A stretch of 64,000 nt of DNA from Vibrio fluvialis (GTDB taxonomy: Bacteria; Pseudomonadota; Gammaproteobacteria; Enterobacterales; Vibrionaceae): contig NZ_UHIP01000002.1 in assembly GCF_900460245.1 (NCBI RefSeq), positions 496,001 through 560,000 of the forward strand, read 5' to 3'. The translations under genes were made by a program, and so were the position numbers. This document shows, in pieces, positions 16,724-26,348 of the stretch. Position 1 is the stretch's first letter, and each line of letters begins with the position of its first letter. Under the pieces are notes generated by a model. That model saw only the letters and a list, made by a program, of their open reading frames with translations, was not told the origin of the DNA and searched no databases.

Positions 16724-16733
16724 GGGGATGAGA
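16724..16733 (+). promoter_or_regulatory. MalT-like box
   Basis: GGGGATGAGA, 9 of 10 with the MalT consensus, 13 bases from the neighbouring box. Confidence 0.6.
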
Positions 16734-16788
16734 AAGGCGTAGATTTTTTACCGCATGGTGTTTTTATAGCATTGATCACGTAATCTGG

Positions 16789-16798
16789 GGGGAGGAGC
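16789..16798 (+). promoter_or_regulatory. MalT-like box
   Basis: GGGGAGGAGC, 9 of 10 with the MalT consensus, on the glgX side of the lamB/glgX divergent region. The rest of 16522-16985 holds no gene that I can see. Confidence 0.6.
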
Positions 16799-16985
16799 TT
16801 GCTCACTTTCGGAGACATGGAATACAAAATGCATTATTGATCACTATTTCAACGAAATAACGTCATAAAAATGAAAGAAAATTACATGGAAAATTTTGTG
16901 ACAGGGCTCTTGACCTAATACCAGCAAAGCCTTTTACTTAAAACGGTGGTTACTGCTAACTCAATAACAAAAACGACTGCTTACG

Positions 16986-18980
16986 ATGAAAACGACCTGC
17001 TCTCGCCCGTACCCTTTAGGTGCAACTCTTGATCCAAATGGATGCAATTTTGCGGTTTATGCCCCGGCAAATAAGGATTTGCTGTTGGCGTTATTTCACG
17101 CTGACGGCAGTTATGAAACTCACCCGCTGGAAAGCGAATACGCCAGTATCCAGCACACTTATGTCGAAGGCATAAAAGCAGGGCAAAAATACGGTTTCAT
17201 CGTCCAGCACGGCGATGACTTGCTGTGCTTATCCGACCCGTATGCTAAGGCGTTGGACAAGAACCTCACCTACGAAGTTCCGTTCAAGCCTGCCAGCAGT
17301 TTTGATTTGGCCAAATGCGTCGTCATCGATACCCAGTTTGACTGGCAGGATACCCCGAAGCCCGAACGACCACGCGAAGAAATGGTGCTGTTTGAAACGC
17401 ACGTCAAAGGCGTGACCAAACAGAATCCGGAGGTAGAGAAAGGGCTGCAAGGCACCTATCTTGGCCTCATCAGCGAGCCGATGCTGACCTTTTACCGCAA
17501 GCAGAACATCAATACGCTGCAACTGTTGCCGATTGCCGCCTGCATGCATGAGCCACACCTGCTTGAAATGGGTAAAGTGAATTACTGGGGTTACAACCCT
17601 TATGTGTTCATGGCGCCGGATCCCCGCTATGCCCGGCACGATGCCGTGACTGAACTCAAAACCACCATTCGTGAACTGCATAAGCAGGGCATCGAAGTCA
17701 TTCTTGATGTGGTGTATAACCACACAGCCGAAGGTGGTGAAGATGGGCCAATTTTCAACCTCAAGGCGCTGGATCCGCACTACTACCTGCAGCACGGTCC
17801 GCACTTTGCCAACTTTACCGGCTGTGGCAATACGCTTGACCTCTCCTATCAGCCCTCGCTTACGCTGGTGATGGACACATTACGCTACTGGGTCAGCGAA
17901 TATCATATCGACGGCTTCCGTTTTGATTTGGCCGCGACACTTGGCCGTAATGGCGACGATTTCAGCCGCGATGCCGCCTTTTTCAAAGCGGTGGCACAAG
18001 ATCCAATTCTGCGTCAGGTCAAACTGATTGCAGAGCCCTGGGACATCGGTCCGAACGGCTATCAAGTGGGGAATTTCCCCTTCGGCTGGAATGAAACCAA
18101 CGACAAACTGCGCGACATCACCCGCAGCTTCTGGCGGGGCGATCAGGGATATCTGAAAGAATTTGCCACCCGGCTGATGGGTTCACGCGATCTCTACAGC
18201 GCGGCGAACTGGCCGTACAAACTGACGGTGAACTACATCACCTATCATGACGGGTTTACCTTGCAGGATCTGGTGTCGTACAAGCTCAAGCACAACGAAG
18301 CGAACGGTGAGCAGAACCGCGACGGGCACGGTGATAACCGTTCAGACAACTACGGGGTTGAAGGTGAAACGGACAATATGGTGGTTCGCACCATCCGTGA
18401 ACGGCAAAAGCGCAACTTCATGGCCAGCTTGTTGTTTGCGTTCGGCATCCCGCACATTCTCACCGCGGATGTGCTTTCACATACTCAGCAAGGTAACAAC
18501 AATGCTTACTGTCAGGACAACGAAATCAGTTGGTTAGACTGGAGCTTGTCTGAGCGCAAAACCTATTTTAAAAACTGGTTATCGGAAATGGTGTCCGCGC
18601 GCCAAACCTATATGGTGCCGTTTATTCGCGCTTTCAGCGGTGAAGAACGCAACTTTAACCGCATTTTCTGGCGCCGAGTGGATGGCAGTCTGATGGAACA
18701 CGATGACTGGAACCGTCTGTGCTCAGTCGCGCTACACATCGGCATCGGTGAAGATGGTCAGGAGTTACTCTATCTGATCAACCAAACCAATGCGCCAGCG
18801 CGTTTTAAACTGCCGAATGATCGGGGGCAGGAGTGGCGCATCATTTGCGATACCAATATGCGTAACGTGCAACCAGGGCATGCGGAAGGCGAAGTGCTGC
18901 AGTTGCCGGTTTCGATGACCATCATGCATTATCAGCCCAAGAAGAAAGGCCGGACACGCAATCTGAAAGGGACAGCGTAA
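16986..18980 (+). CDS. glgX: Glycogen debranching enzyme GlgX (GH13)
   Basis: A 664-residue GH13 protein. An N-terminal beta domain (about 1-150) precedes the catalytic barrel with the conserved regions VILDVVYNHTAEGG, DGFRFDLAA (nucleophile Asp), LIAEPWD (acid Glu) and NYITYHDGFTL. These are the isoamylase/GlgX pattern; E. coli GlgX is 657 residues. It cleaves alpha-1,6 branches, preferably after phosphorylase trimming, so it works with malP/glgB products. Being divergent from lamB across MalT-like boxes, it may belong to the maltose regulon here. Terminator follows. Confidence 0.9.
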   Translation: MKTTCSRPYPLGATLDPNGCNFAVYAPANKDLLLALFHADGSYETHPLESEYASIQHTYVEGIKAGQKYGFIVQHGDDLLCLSDPYAKALDKNLTYEVPFKPASSFDLAKCVVIDTQFDWQDTPKPERPREEMVLFETHVKGVTKQNPEVEKGLQGTYLGLISEPMLTFYRKQNINTLQLLPIAACMHEPHLLEMGKVNYWGYNPYVFMAPDPRYARHDAVTELKTTIRELHKQGIEVILDVVYNHTAEGGEDGPIFNLKALDPHYYLQHGPHFANFTGCGNTLDLSYQPSLTLVMDTLRYWVSEYHIDGFRFDLAATLGRNGDDFSRDAAFFKAVAQDPILRQVKLIAEPWDIGPNGYQVGNFPFGWNETNDKLRDITRSFWRGDQGYLKEFATRLMGSRDLYSAANWPYKLTVNYITYHDGFTLQDLVSYKLKHNEANGEQNRDGHGDNRSDNYGVEGETDNMVVRTIRERQKRNFMASLLFAFGIPHILTADVLSHTQQGNNNAYCQDNEISWLDWSLSERKTYFKNWLSEMVSARQTYMVPFIRAFSGEERNFNRIFWRRVDGSLMEHDDWNRLCSVALHIGIGEDGQELLYLINQTNAPARFKLPNDRGQEWRIICDTNMRNVQPGHAEGEVLQLPVSMTIMHYQPKKKGRTRNLKGTA

Positions 18981-18984
18981 GCAT

Positions 18985-19013
18985 AAAAAAACACCGCATC
19001 AGCGGTGTTTTTT
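18985..19013. terminator. Bidirectional intrinsic terminator
   Basis: Stem ACACCGC/GCGGTGT with A-run and T-run on either side, between convergent glgX and the CtlX-type gene. Confidence 0.85.
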
Positions 19014-19032
19014 ATTGTCAGGACAAGTGATG

Positions 19033-20001
19033 CTATTTGAGCGCAGGCAGAAACACTTCGCCCAACATACAGCGCACACTACCGCCCCCGATATCTTCGA
19101 TGGTTTTCACATTGAATGGCAGCAGTTTGCCATGACCGGACAGCTGCAAACGCTGGCTGGGCGTAAACGCGTCATACGCTGACTGAGACATCGCAATCAG
19201 CTTGTCGCCTGACGCATTTTCCAATTGAAGAATGTTGCCACAAAAGCGGTTCATCTGCTCAAGCGTAATCGAGATCACTTGCTTGTCTTTCGCCAGCGAT
19301 TTCACCACAAAGCGACGTTCAAACTCAGGGATCACTTCGTCGCAGATCACACAGAAGCTCTCCCCCACCGCCATCATCACGTTAGTGTGATAAATCGGCT
19401 GGCCGGAAGGCAGAACGGTTTGAAACGACACAACGCGTGAATAACCGATGCGCTGTGCATAATCTTCCAGCACTTCGCGGTCACAACGTTGTGACAACGC
19501 GGCATAAATCGTTTCATTGACATGATCCATGACCATCACGCCGGTGCTTTCCAGAAACGCACGCTGCTCCTGATATTCAACCAGACTGTCACGCAGGCGC
19601 ACCTGGCGACCCGCTTGTTGCAGCGCCGCTATTAACGCTTGTGGCCTAACTTCCTGCTGGCGGTTTGCGCACGCCATCGGAAAAGTAAAGAATCCACCAT
19701 CCGCCGTGGTACTGAACCAGTTGTTGGGAAATACCGCATCCGGAGTCTCGACATCCGACAGTGGATAATCAAACTCCACGACCTGAACCCCTTCGCGACG
19801 CAGGTTCGCCACCATGTCGGTGTATTCTTGCATCGCCTGAGCCCGAACCTGTTCATCGCTGAGTGCGATTTGATGCTGAAACTCATTATCTTTGGCGGTT
19901 TCGGCGTTGTATTTAAACTCTTTCGGCGGCACCATCACCACACAATTTGCACTGTGAGAGCGGAGCCATTCGGCTTCAATTCGCTGTTGTTCCATTAACA
20001 T
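19033..20001 (-). CDS. CtlX-type guanidino-group hydrolase (amidinotransferase fold)
   Basis: A 322-residue pentein-fold protein resembling citrulline-utilisation hydrolase CtlX and dimethylarginine dimethylaminohydrolase. Visible landmarks are DAVFPNNWFST (substrate-side Asp/Asn), the catalytic-His region PIYHTNVMMAVG, and the C-terminal catalytic Cys in GGGSVRCMLGEVFLP. The reaction is probably hydrolysis of an arginine-like guanidino or ureido group; the exact substrate is not determined. ATG 20001 is preferred (AAGGAA upstream); ATG 19995 is possible. Monocistronic. Confidence 0.85.
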   Translation of the reverse strand: MLMEQQRIEAEWLRSHSANCVVMVPPKEFKYNAETAKDNEFQHQIALSDEQVRAQAMQEYTDMVANLRREGVQVVEFDYPLSDVETPDAVFPNNWFSTTADGGFFTFPMACANRQQEVRPQALIAALQQAGRQVRLRDSLVEYQEQRAFLESTGVMVMDHVNETIYAALSQRCDREVLEDYAQRIGYSRVVSFQTVLPSGQPIYHTNVMMAVGESFCVICDEVIPEFERRFVVKSLAKDKQVISITLEQMNRFCGNILQLENASGDKLIAMSQSAYDAFTPSQRLQLSGHGKLLPFNVKTIEDIGGGSVRCMLGEVFLPALK

Positions 20002-20527
20002 TTGACGATTCGTTTCCTTAACTCGAATAGGCAAATTGTAAGCATATTGTTAAACAAAAAATCACTGATTTTGAGAATAGTTGCGCCGCAGAATTTTTGT
20101 TTTCACTGACATTTATAAAATTGGCAGAAATATTTACTGACCACATTCACAACAAGGCCAGAATATGCGCACTTTATGCCGCATTTTCTGGAAATATTCA
20201 CCAGCACCATCGATGCACAGCAAAGCGGGCAGTGGATATTCCTGTTCTGCCGCCCGCCGTTATTCCTGATGCGCATCTTTTCATCAATTCAGGTTATACT
20301 GGCCGAACTTGGCCGAACAATCTGTTGCATATTTGTTTGGCTATTTGCCCGCTCGCTGCAACTCACACATAACAATCCAGACGTCGTAATGAAACCAGAG
20401 ATGGGCGACGTGCTCTTCACCATCACTCAACTATGAGGCTGGAGAGTACACAATCCCCCGACTCTGGCGACTGCACATCACTGGGCGATAACTCGTACAA
20501 AGAACGGGACACAGATAAGGACTCTTC
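20002..20527. other. Long divergent intergenic region
   Basis: About 526 bases between the CtlX-type gene and the ABC exporter gene. Short frames exist (for example 20176-20436, plus strand), but none has a convincing ribosome site or recognisable product. It should hold both promoters; I could not define them. The only structure seen is a weak AGAGT/ACTCT inverted repeat near 20446-20468. Confidence 0.4.
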
Positions 20528-22381
20528 ATGTATAAAAAGTTTGAAAGCTTTACTCAGGCTTTCCCTCAGGACGAGCCACAGCGTCCGCCAAATACGCTGT
20601 GGGCATTCTGCCGTCATTACACAAAAGGTTACGAAAAGCCGCTGATGGTGATGGCGCTGCTCAGCACCACCATCGCGATCATCGAAGTCTCTCTGTTTGG
20701 CTTTATGGGACAGCTGGTCGACTGGCTGTCAACCAGCAATCCGGAGACGTTTCTGGAGGAGAACCGCCACACACTCATTGGCTTGTCGCTTCTGCTGTTG
20801 GTCGGGATGCCGATTCTGGTCTCGATTTACTCGCTGCTTATCCACCAAACCATGCTCGGCAACTACCCGATGTCGATCCGCTGGCTGGCGCACCGCTATT
20901 TGCTCAAGCAGAGTTTATCGTTTTATCAGGATGAGTTTGCCGGCCGTATTGCCACCAAAGTGATGCAAACCGCGCTGTCGGTACGCGAAACCGTAATGAA
21001 AACCCTCGATGTGTTTGTCTACGTCGCGGTGTATTTCACTGCCATGGTGGTCATGTTGGCACAAGCCGACTGGCGACTGATGATACCGATGCTGCTTTGG
21101 CTGGCGGCCTACATCATGATTCAGATTCGCTTCGTGCCCAAGCTGAAAAAGGTCTCGGCCGAGCAGGCCGATGCCCGCTCACTGATGACCGGACGCATCG
21201 TAGACAGCTACACCAACATCGCCACGGTTAAACTGTTCTCTCACAGCCGCCGTGAGACCGAATACGCGGAAGAGGGCATGGAAGGTTTTCTCGATACGGT
21301 CTACCGCCAAATGCGCCTGGTGACCGGGTTTAATATCTGGGTGGAAATCTCTAACTACATTTTGGTGTTCACCATTGCAGCGATGTCGATTTATCTGTGG
21401 ATGACCAGCGCGATCACCGTTGGCGCGATTGCGATTGCCATCAGTCTGGCGCTGCGCATCAACGGGATGTCGAAGTGGATCATGTGGGAAGTGGGTGGCC
21501 TGTTTGAAAACATGGGCACGGTGGTCGATGGTATGCACATGCTGTCTAAACCGATAGCCATTCAGGACAAGCCGAATGCCAAAGCATTGCAAGTGTCGCA
21601 AGGTGGCATCGAGTTCGACGATGTCAGTTTCCATTACGGTGAAAACAAAGGCGTGATTGATCATCTCAACCTAACCATCAAACCAGGTGAGAAAGTTGGT
21701 GTGGTTGGCCGCTCGGGCGCCGGTAAATCGACGCTGGTTAACCTGCTGCTGCGCTTTCACGATGTAGAAAGCGGGAGCATCCGTATCGATGGGCAGGATA
21801 TCTCCGCAGTGACTCAGGACTCGCTGCGCAGTGAAATTGGTATGGTGACGCAGGATACCTCACTGCTGCATCGTTCGATTCGCGACAATATTCTCTACAG
21901 TAATCCAACCGCATCAGAAGACGATTTGCTGCGCGCAACCCAACAGGCACACGCCCATGAGTTTATCGAAAATCTTACTGATCCGTTCGGTAATGTGGGT
22001 TATGACGCTCAGGTGGGTGAACGCGGCGTGAAACTCTCCGGCGGCCAGCGTCAGCGCATCGCGATTTCGCGCGTACTGCTGAAGGACGCACCTCTGCTGG
22101 TGCTGGATGAAGCCACATCCGCGCTCGACTCAGAAGTCGAAGCGGCGATTCAGGAAAGCCTGAATGAGTTGATGCAGGGCAAGACGGTGATTGCGATTGC
22201 GCACCGTTTGTCGACTATCGCGGCCATGGATCGCCTCATTGTGCTGGATAAAGGCCAAATCGTCGAACAAGGCACCCACCAGCAACTGATCGATCACAAC
22301 GGTATCTACGCGCACCTGTGGGCACACCAGACCGGTGGTTTCATCGGCTGTGACGATGATAATGAGGCAAATGTTGCCTGA
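20528..22381 (+). CDS. ABC exporter, fused permease and ATPase
   Basis: A 617-residue half-transporter. Six membrane segments occupy about residues 40-330. The ATPase domain has Walker A GRSGAGKST (about 400), the Q-loop in MVTQDTSLLHRS, signature LSGGQRQRIAISR, Walker B LLVLDEATSALD and the H-loop AIAHRLST. It acts as a homodimeric type IV exporter of the MsbA/LmrA class; substrate is unknown (lipid, peptide or drug). ATG 20528 has AAGGA seven bases upstream. It is followed by a terminator and stands alone. Confidence 0.9.
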   Translation: MYKKFESFTQAFPQDEPQRPPNTLWAFCRHYTKGYEKPLMVMALLSTTIAIIEVSLFGFMGQLVDWLSTSNPETFLEENRHTLIGLSLLLLVGMPILVSIYSLLIHQTMLGNYPMSIRWLAHRYLLKQSLSFYQDEFAGRIATKVMQTALSVRETVMKTLDVFVYVAVYFTAMVVMLAQADWRLMIPMLLWLAAYIMIQIRFVPKLKKVSAEQADARSLMTGRIVDSYTNIATVKLFSHSRRETEYAEEGMEGFLDTVYRQMRLVTGFNIWVEISNYILVFTIAAMSIYLWMTSAITVGAIAIAISLALRINGMSKWIMWEVGGLFENMGTVVDGMHMLSKPIAIQDKPNAKALQVSQGGIEFDDVSFHYGENKGVIDHLNLTIKPGEKVGVVGRSGAGKSTLVNLLLRFHDVESGSIRIDGQDISAVTQDSLRSEIGMVTQDTSLLHRSIRDNILYSNPTASEDDLLRATQQAHAHEFIENLTDPFGNVGYDAQVGERGVKLSGGQRQRIAISRVLLKDAPLLVLDEATSALDSEVEAAIQESLNELMQGKTVIAIAHRLSTIAAMDRLIVLDKGQIVEQGTHQQLIDHNGIYAHLWAHQTGGFIGCDDDNEANVA

Positions 22382-22388
22382 TCCTCAA

Positions 22389-22413
22389 GCCGGAGCGTTG
22401 CTCCGGCCCTTTT
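22389..22413 (+). terminator. Intrinsic terminator after the ABC exporter
   Basis: Stem GCCGGAGC/GCTCCGGC with a GTT loop, followed by CCTTTTCC. Confidence 0.75.
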
Positions 22414-22477
22414 CCCTTGGCGTAATTTCTCTTAAAATTCCGCTCATTGTCATTAATCAACATCATCTATTTTTGCT

Positions 22478-23182
22478 ATGAACAAGAGTCTTATCACCAA
22501 CTTAGCGGCCCTGGCGTTGCTGGGTGCCGGCTATACGCTGGACAACACCTTTGCCTATTACGCAGGCCTGTTTGCCTTCTCTGGCGCCATCACCAACTGG
22601 CTGGCCATTCACATGTTGTTTGAAAAAGTGCCGGGACTGTACGGCTCAGGCGTTATTCCGGCGCGCTTTGAAGCCTTCAAAGCGGCCATCAAAACCCTGA
22701 TGATGGAACAGTTTTTCACCGAGGCGAACATCGACCGATTCCTCAATCAGGAAATGGCCGGCGATAAAACCCTCAACCTCGAACCTGTGATTGCCAAAGT
22801 GGACTTCAATCCGACTTTTGACTCATTAGTTGAAGTGATCAGCAACTCTTCATTTGGCGGCATGCTGGCGATGTTTGGCGGCAGCGAAGCACTGCAACCA
22901 CTCAAACAGCCATTTGTGGAAAAAATGCAGGAAGCGGTGGTTGAAATGAGCCAGAGCGAAAACGTCAAATCGGCCCTGAAAGAGCAGTTGGAATCTCCGG
23001 CCATGATGAGCGAAATTCAGGGCAACATCGAGAACATCATCGACCAGCGTCTGAGTGAACTGACGCCGAAACTGGTCAAAGAGATGGTGCAGAAGATGAT
23101 CAAAGAGCATCTGGGCTGGCTGGTGGTTTGGGGCGGCGTCTTTGGTGGCCTGATCGGTGTGATTTCCGCATTCATTGCCTGA
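22478..23182 (+). CDS. DUF445-family membrane protein
   Basis: A 234-residue protein with the DUF445 layout. An N-terminal membrane region (LAALALLGAGYTL, then AGLFAFSGAITNWLAIHMLFE) is followed by a long amphipathic helical domain (about 55-205) and a C-terminal membrane segment (WLVVWGGVFGGLIGVISAFIA). The NWLAIHMLF motif is characteristic. Function of the family is unknown. The ribosome site is weak. It converges with the PAP2 gene across a shared terminator. Confidence 0.85.
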   Translation: MNKSLITNLAALALLGAGYTLDNTFAYYAGLFAFSGAITNWLAIHMLFEKVPGLYGSGVIPARFEAFKAAIKTLMMEQFFTEANIDRFLNQEMAGDKTLNLEPVIAKVDFNPTFDSLVEVISNSSFGGMLAMFGGSEALQPLKQPFVEKMQEAVVEMSQSENVKSALKEQLESPAMMSEIQGNIENIIDQRLSELTPKLVKEMVQKMIKEHLGWLVVWGGVFGGLIGVISAFIA

Positions 23183-23196
23183 TAACTTTGAGACAT

Positions 23197-23227
23197 AAAA
23201 AAATGGGCCGCAAAGGCCCATTTTTTT
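23197..23227. terminator. Bidirectional intrinsic terminator
   Basis: Stem AATGGGCC/GGCCCATT with A-run and T-run, between the convergent DUF445 and PAP2 genes. Confidence 0.85.
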
Positions 23228-23236
23228 ATCGTCATT

Positions 23237-23983
23237 CTAGCGGGATTGAACCCTGCTAAGCAGCTTAGTGCCAAAAGCATAACGTCTCGGCACCAGAATA
23301 TAAAGCAGCCCGACCAGCAACGCCGCTCCGAGCAAGTCCGCCGGACGATGCATGCCCAGCCACAGACGAGAAAATCCGATACTGCAGCTCCACATCAGCA
23401 GCACAGCCGCGCTGATACGGCGCTGTTGCTCAAGCAAAATACCGCCGAAAAACACTAAGCACAGAGTGGCAAATACGGTATGGCCCGATGGAAATGAGTA
23501 GTCCATTTCCTTCTTCCAGTTTGCCAGGCGGGTTGGCGACACTCTGGCCGCTATCTCATTCATTACAGCCAGTTTTTGTTCAGTGTCCAGCTTATAAAAA
23601 TGCTCCGCCGAGGGCAGCACCAGCGCCTGAGTCATGGCTTCGGTGTACGGACGTGGGCTTTCAGTCAGCGCTTTGATGCCTGTTTTCAGCCCCATCGCCA
23701 ACACCAGTAAAACACCAAGTTGAATGGCTTTGTTCAGCCACTCCGTTTTGCTGGCACGCACGCCCCAGCCCGTCCAGAGCAGCAGTAAGATTAACGTGAA
23801 GACAACGCCCTCTTTACCGGCACTATTGGTCAACAGAGACAACGCCTGAGCGAGCTTCTCATTGGTCAGTTGCAGGAAATCCAGCCTCATGCACGCCGCC
23901 GAAATGGGCGCCAGAATCAACACAAATAACACCAGCAACGTTAAGCCGGATTTCTGATCATGGAGTCGTTGTTTTAAAAGCAT
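23237..23983 (-). CDS. PAP2-family membrane phosphatase, PgpB-like
   Basis: A 248-residue polytopic protein with the three PAP2 motifs: KALTESPRP (KxxxxxxRP), FPSGHT (PSGH) and SRLWLGMHRPAD (SRxxxxxH). Length and topology resemble E. coli PgpB, which dephosphorylates phosphatidylglycerol phosphate and undecaprenyl pyrophosphate. Lipid or polyprenyl phosphatase activity at the outer face of the inner membrane is expected. The second of two close ATGs (23983) has the better spacing from GAGG; the first is at 23989. Confidence 0.87.
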   Translation of the reverse strand: MLLKQRLHDQKSGLTLLVLFVLILAPISAACMRLDFLQLTNEKLAQALSLLTNSAGKEGVVFTLILLLLWTGWGVRASKTEWLNKAIQLGVLLVLAMGLKTGIKALTESPRPYTEAMTQALVLPSAEHFYKLDTEQKLAVMNEIAARVSPTRLANWKKEMDYSFPSGHTVFATLCLVFFGGILLEQQRRISAAVLLMWSCSIGFSRLWLGMHRPADLLGAALLVGLLYILVPRRYAFGTKLLSRVQSR

Positions 23984-24094
23984 TGGCATTCACCTCGTCG
24001 CAGAGCGGCTCAGTGTAATCCAATCAAAGGAAAAATCTATCAAACATCTGTCAATTTGGTTTCAAATCCGTTTGAAAATCGGTGGTTTATACCT

Positions 24095-24135
24095 AAAAAA
24101 ACATCCCGGAAAGTGGCTTGAAACTTTCCGGGATG
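24095..24135 (-). terminator. Intrinsic terminator of phoX
   Basis: Perfect 13-bp arms CATCCCGGAAAGT/ACTTTCCGGGATG. On the minus strand the stem is followed by a long T-run. Confidence 0.88.
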
Positions 24136-24164
24136 AACAGGTTAAGACTGAGAGTTAAGGCAGA

Positions 24165-26042
24165 TTATGCGCCGATCACGCCGCCATCTTCGCGAGTGAT
24201 CATCATGACCGTAGAGCGTGGCTTAGTACTGCCACCCGCCGGGAAGTGCGAAGGCGCACCTTCTTCGCCCGGGTGCTGCACACCCACAAACATGGTTTTG
24301 TGATCCGGTGAGAACGCCAGACCAGTGATTTCACACGCCACAGGACCTGTCAGGAAGCGCTGCACTTCACCCGTAATCGGGTCGCCGCACAGCATCTGGT
24401 TGTTACCCTGCCCCGCGAAATCGCCTTTGTTTGAGTAGTTACCGTCGGTCAGAATCCACAGACGACCGGCATTGTCGAAACCAAGACCATCCGGGCTGTT
24501 GAACATGTTGTTGGCATTGATGTTGTCACTGCCCGCGTACAGGTCACCGTGATGCACCGTTGGGTTACCCGCAATCAGGTACAGATCCCAGGCAAACATC
24601 TCAGCCGTGTGATCGCCATGCACTGGCATCCAGCGCAGAATTTGGCCGTAGTTGTTCTTCGCACGTGGGTTCGGACCACCCACTGGCTGGCCTTCTTTCA
24701 CGCCGCGGTTCTTGTTGTTGGTCAGCGTACAGAACACGTGTTTGTTGTCTGGGTGGATAGCAACCCATTCAGGACGGTCCATGGTTGTCGCTCCCACGTG
24801 AGTGGCTGCGCGACGCGCAAAAATCAGGACTTCAGCCTGGTTTTTGAAGCCATTTTCCGGCGTCAGGCCGTTCTTGCCGAACGTCAGTTCAATCCAGCGT
24901 CCCTGACCTTTCAGCTCTTTGTCCTGCATGTCGAATTTCGCGACATACAGCGTGCCCTCTTCCAGCAGCTTACGGTTAGCGGCATCGTTACCTTTCTGGT
25001 AACGGTTTTTCGATACGAAGCGGTACAGGTGCTCACCACGCTCGTCGTCACCCAGATACACAACCGCATAGCCGTCGCTGTTGAGCGTAAATGCTGCGTT
25101 TTCATGTTTGAAACGGCCCAGTGCGGTACGTTTCATTGGCGTTGAATCCGGATTGTGCGGGTCGATTTCCACGATCCAGCCAAAACGGTTTGGCTCATTC
25201 GGGTTCTTCGTCACATCAAAACGCTCATCGTGCTGATGCCATTTGTAATCACTTGGTTTCGCTTCGATACCGTAACGCTTCTGGTCCGCCGTAACAGAAC
25301 CCTCTTCGTTCGCACCGAAGAAATCATCAAAGTTCTCTTCACAGGTCAGATACGTGCCCCACGGCGTCTGACCGTTTGAACAGTTGTTGAAGGTGCCCAG
25401 CGCCAGTGTGCCTTTTGGATCGGCCTTCGTTTTCAGCCATTCGCTGCCTGCGGCAGGACCTGTGATTTCCATTGGCGTATTGGCAGTAATACGGCGGTTA
25501 CGCTGACCTTCACGATCAATCATCCACTTGCCGTTCTTGCGCACAATTTCAACCACAGTCACACCGACCGCCGCCTGCGCTTTACGCACGTCGTCAGCCG
25601 TCATCGCATCACCTTTGTGGTCGAACAGGTATTCGTAGTTGGTGTATTCGTTGTTGATCGCCATTACCGCGCGATCGTCACTGATAGGGAAGAAACTCAT
25701 GCCGTCGGTGTTATCACCAAACTGACGCTCCTGCGCACGTGAATCTTGTTTACCGCTTTGGTCAAATGCAGGTGCATCAGCGAAAATCGGGTCGCCCCAA
25801 GACATCAGTGGTGTGGCTTTATAGCCTTTTGGTACTACAACCATGTCCGCCGTTGACGCAGGAACCGGCTCAAAGTTCAGCAGAGAAGATTGCGGTTTCG
25901 CTGCGACCGCTTTCGCGACCGGGTTTAAAGTAAGAAATGCGCCAGCACTGACTGCGGCACTACCCGCCAGGAAGCGGCGACGCGATAAACGCGCTTCAAT
26001 CATTTCGCTAAACTGTGAATCTTTCTCATCACGGTTCCACAT
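24165..26042 (-). CDS. phoX: PhoX-family Tat-exported phosphatase
   Basis: A 625-residue protein. It carries a twin-arginine signal (LSRRRFLAGSAAVSAGAFL, about 19-37, cleavage probably near AVAA), then the DUF839/PhoX six-blade propeller. Landmarks are TCEENFDDFFGANEEG, a Ca/Fe ligand-type region, and GFDNAGRLWILTDGNYSN near the C-terminus. PhoX enzymes are periplasmic alkaline phosphatases using Fe and Ca. V. cholerae carries one on chromosome II (recalled). AAGGAG precedes ATG 26042. I looked for a Pho box upstream and found no convincing one. Confidence 0.87.
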   Translation of the reverse strand: MWNRDEKDSQFSEMIEARLSRRRFLAGSAAVSAGAFLTLNPVAKAVAAKPQSSLLNFEPVPASTADMVVVPKGYKATPLMSWGDPIFADAPAFDQSGKQDSRAQERQFGDNTDGMSFFPISDDRAVMAINNEYTNYEYLFDHKGDAMTADDVRKAQAAVGVTVVEIVRKNGKWMIDREGQRNRRITANTPMEITGPAAGSEWLKTKADPKGTLALGTFNNCSNGQTPWGTYLTCEENFDDFFGANEEGSVTADQKRYGIEAKPSDYKWHQHDERFDVTKNPNEPNRFGWIVEIDPHNPDSTPMKRTALGRFKHENAAFTLNSDGYAVVYLGDDERGEHLYRFVSKNRYQKGNDAANRKLLEEGTLYVAKFDMQDKELKGQGRWIELTFGKNGLTPENGFKNQAEVLIFARRAATHVGATTMDRPEWVAIHPDNKHVFCTLTNNKNRGVKEGQPVGGPNPRAKNNYGQILRWMPVHGDHTAEMFAWDLYLIAGNPTVHHGDLYAGSDNINANNMFNSPDGLGFDNAGRLWILTDGNYSNKGDFAGQGNNQMLCGDPITGEVQRFLTGPVACEITGLAFSPDHKTMFVGVQHPGEEGAPSHFPAGGSTKPRSTVMMITREDGGVIGA

Positions 26043-26348
26043 GAGCTTGCTCCTTTACTTTCGTAATTTTTATTGTGTGTTGCATCAATGCAAATTGATG
26101 ATGGCTCAGGAGCTTAGCGCCATTAAATGACTGATAAGTGAAGATTGTGTTGCTGAATGATGACAATTGTTTCAGTGATTTGGGAGATCAGTCGCTGGAA
26201 TGCTGGCCAGCATTATTTATACTTCCTTAATAACCACAATTTTTATGCAGACTTTGCGAAGGTAAAGCACGCAGCGGTATTCTTCACACTTGCCATTCGC
26301 ATAACAAAGCCAGTCGAGTTGCACCTAACCCGTGCCAGAGAGGTATCT
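26043..26348. other. Divergent intergenic region phoX/formate dehydrogenase
   Basis: About 306 bases. The plus-strand frame extends upstream of the chosen start of the oxidoreductase, but its residues look non-coding. It should contain both promoters, with no clear operator seen. Confidence 0.4.

Noticed and set aside
20176..20436. An 86-codon plus-strand frame in the gap before the ABC exporter
   Set aside because: It has hydrophobic stretches but lacks a ribosome site and any family resemblance, so it is not reported as a gene.
26043..26200. Pho box upstream of phoX
   Set aside because: TTGTCAT- and CAGTCATT-like half-sites occur, but not with the 11-base repeat spacing of PhoB boxes.
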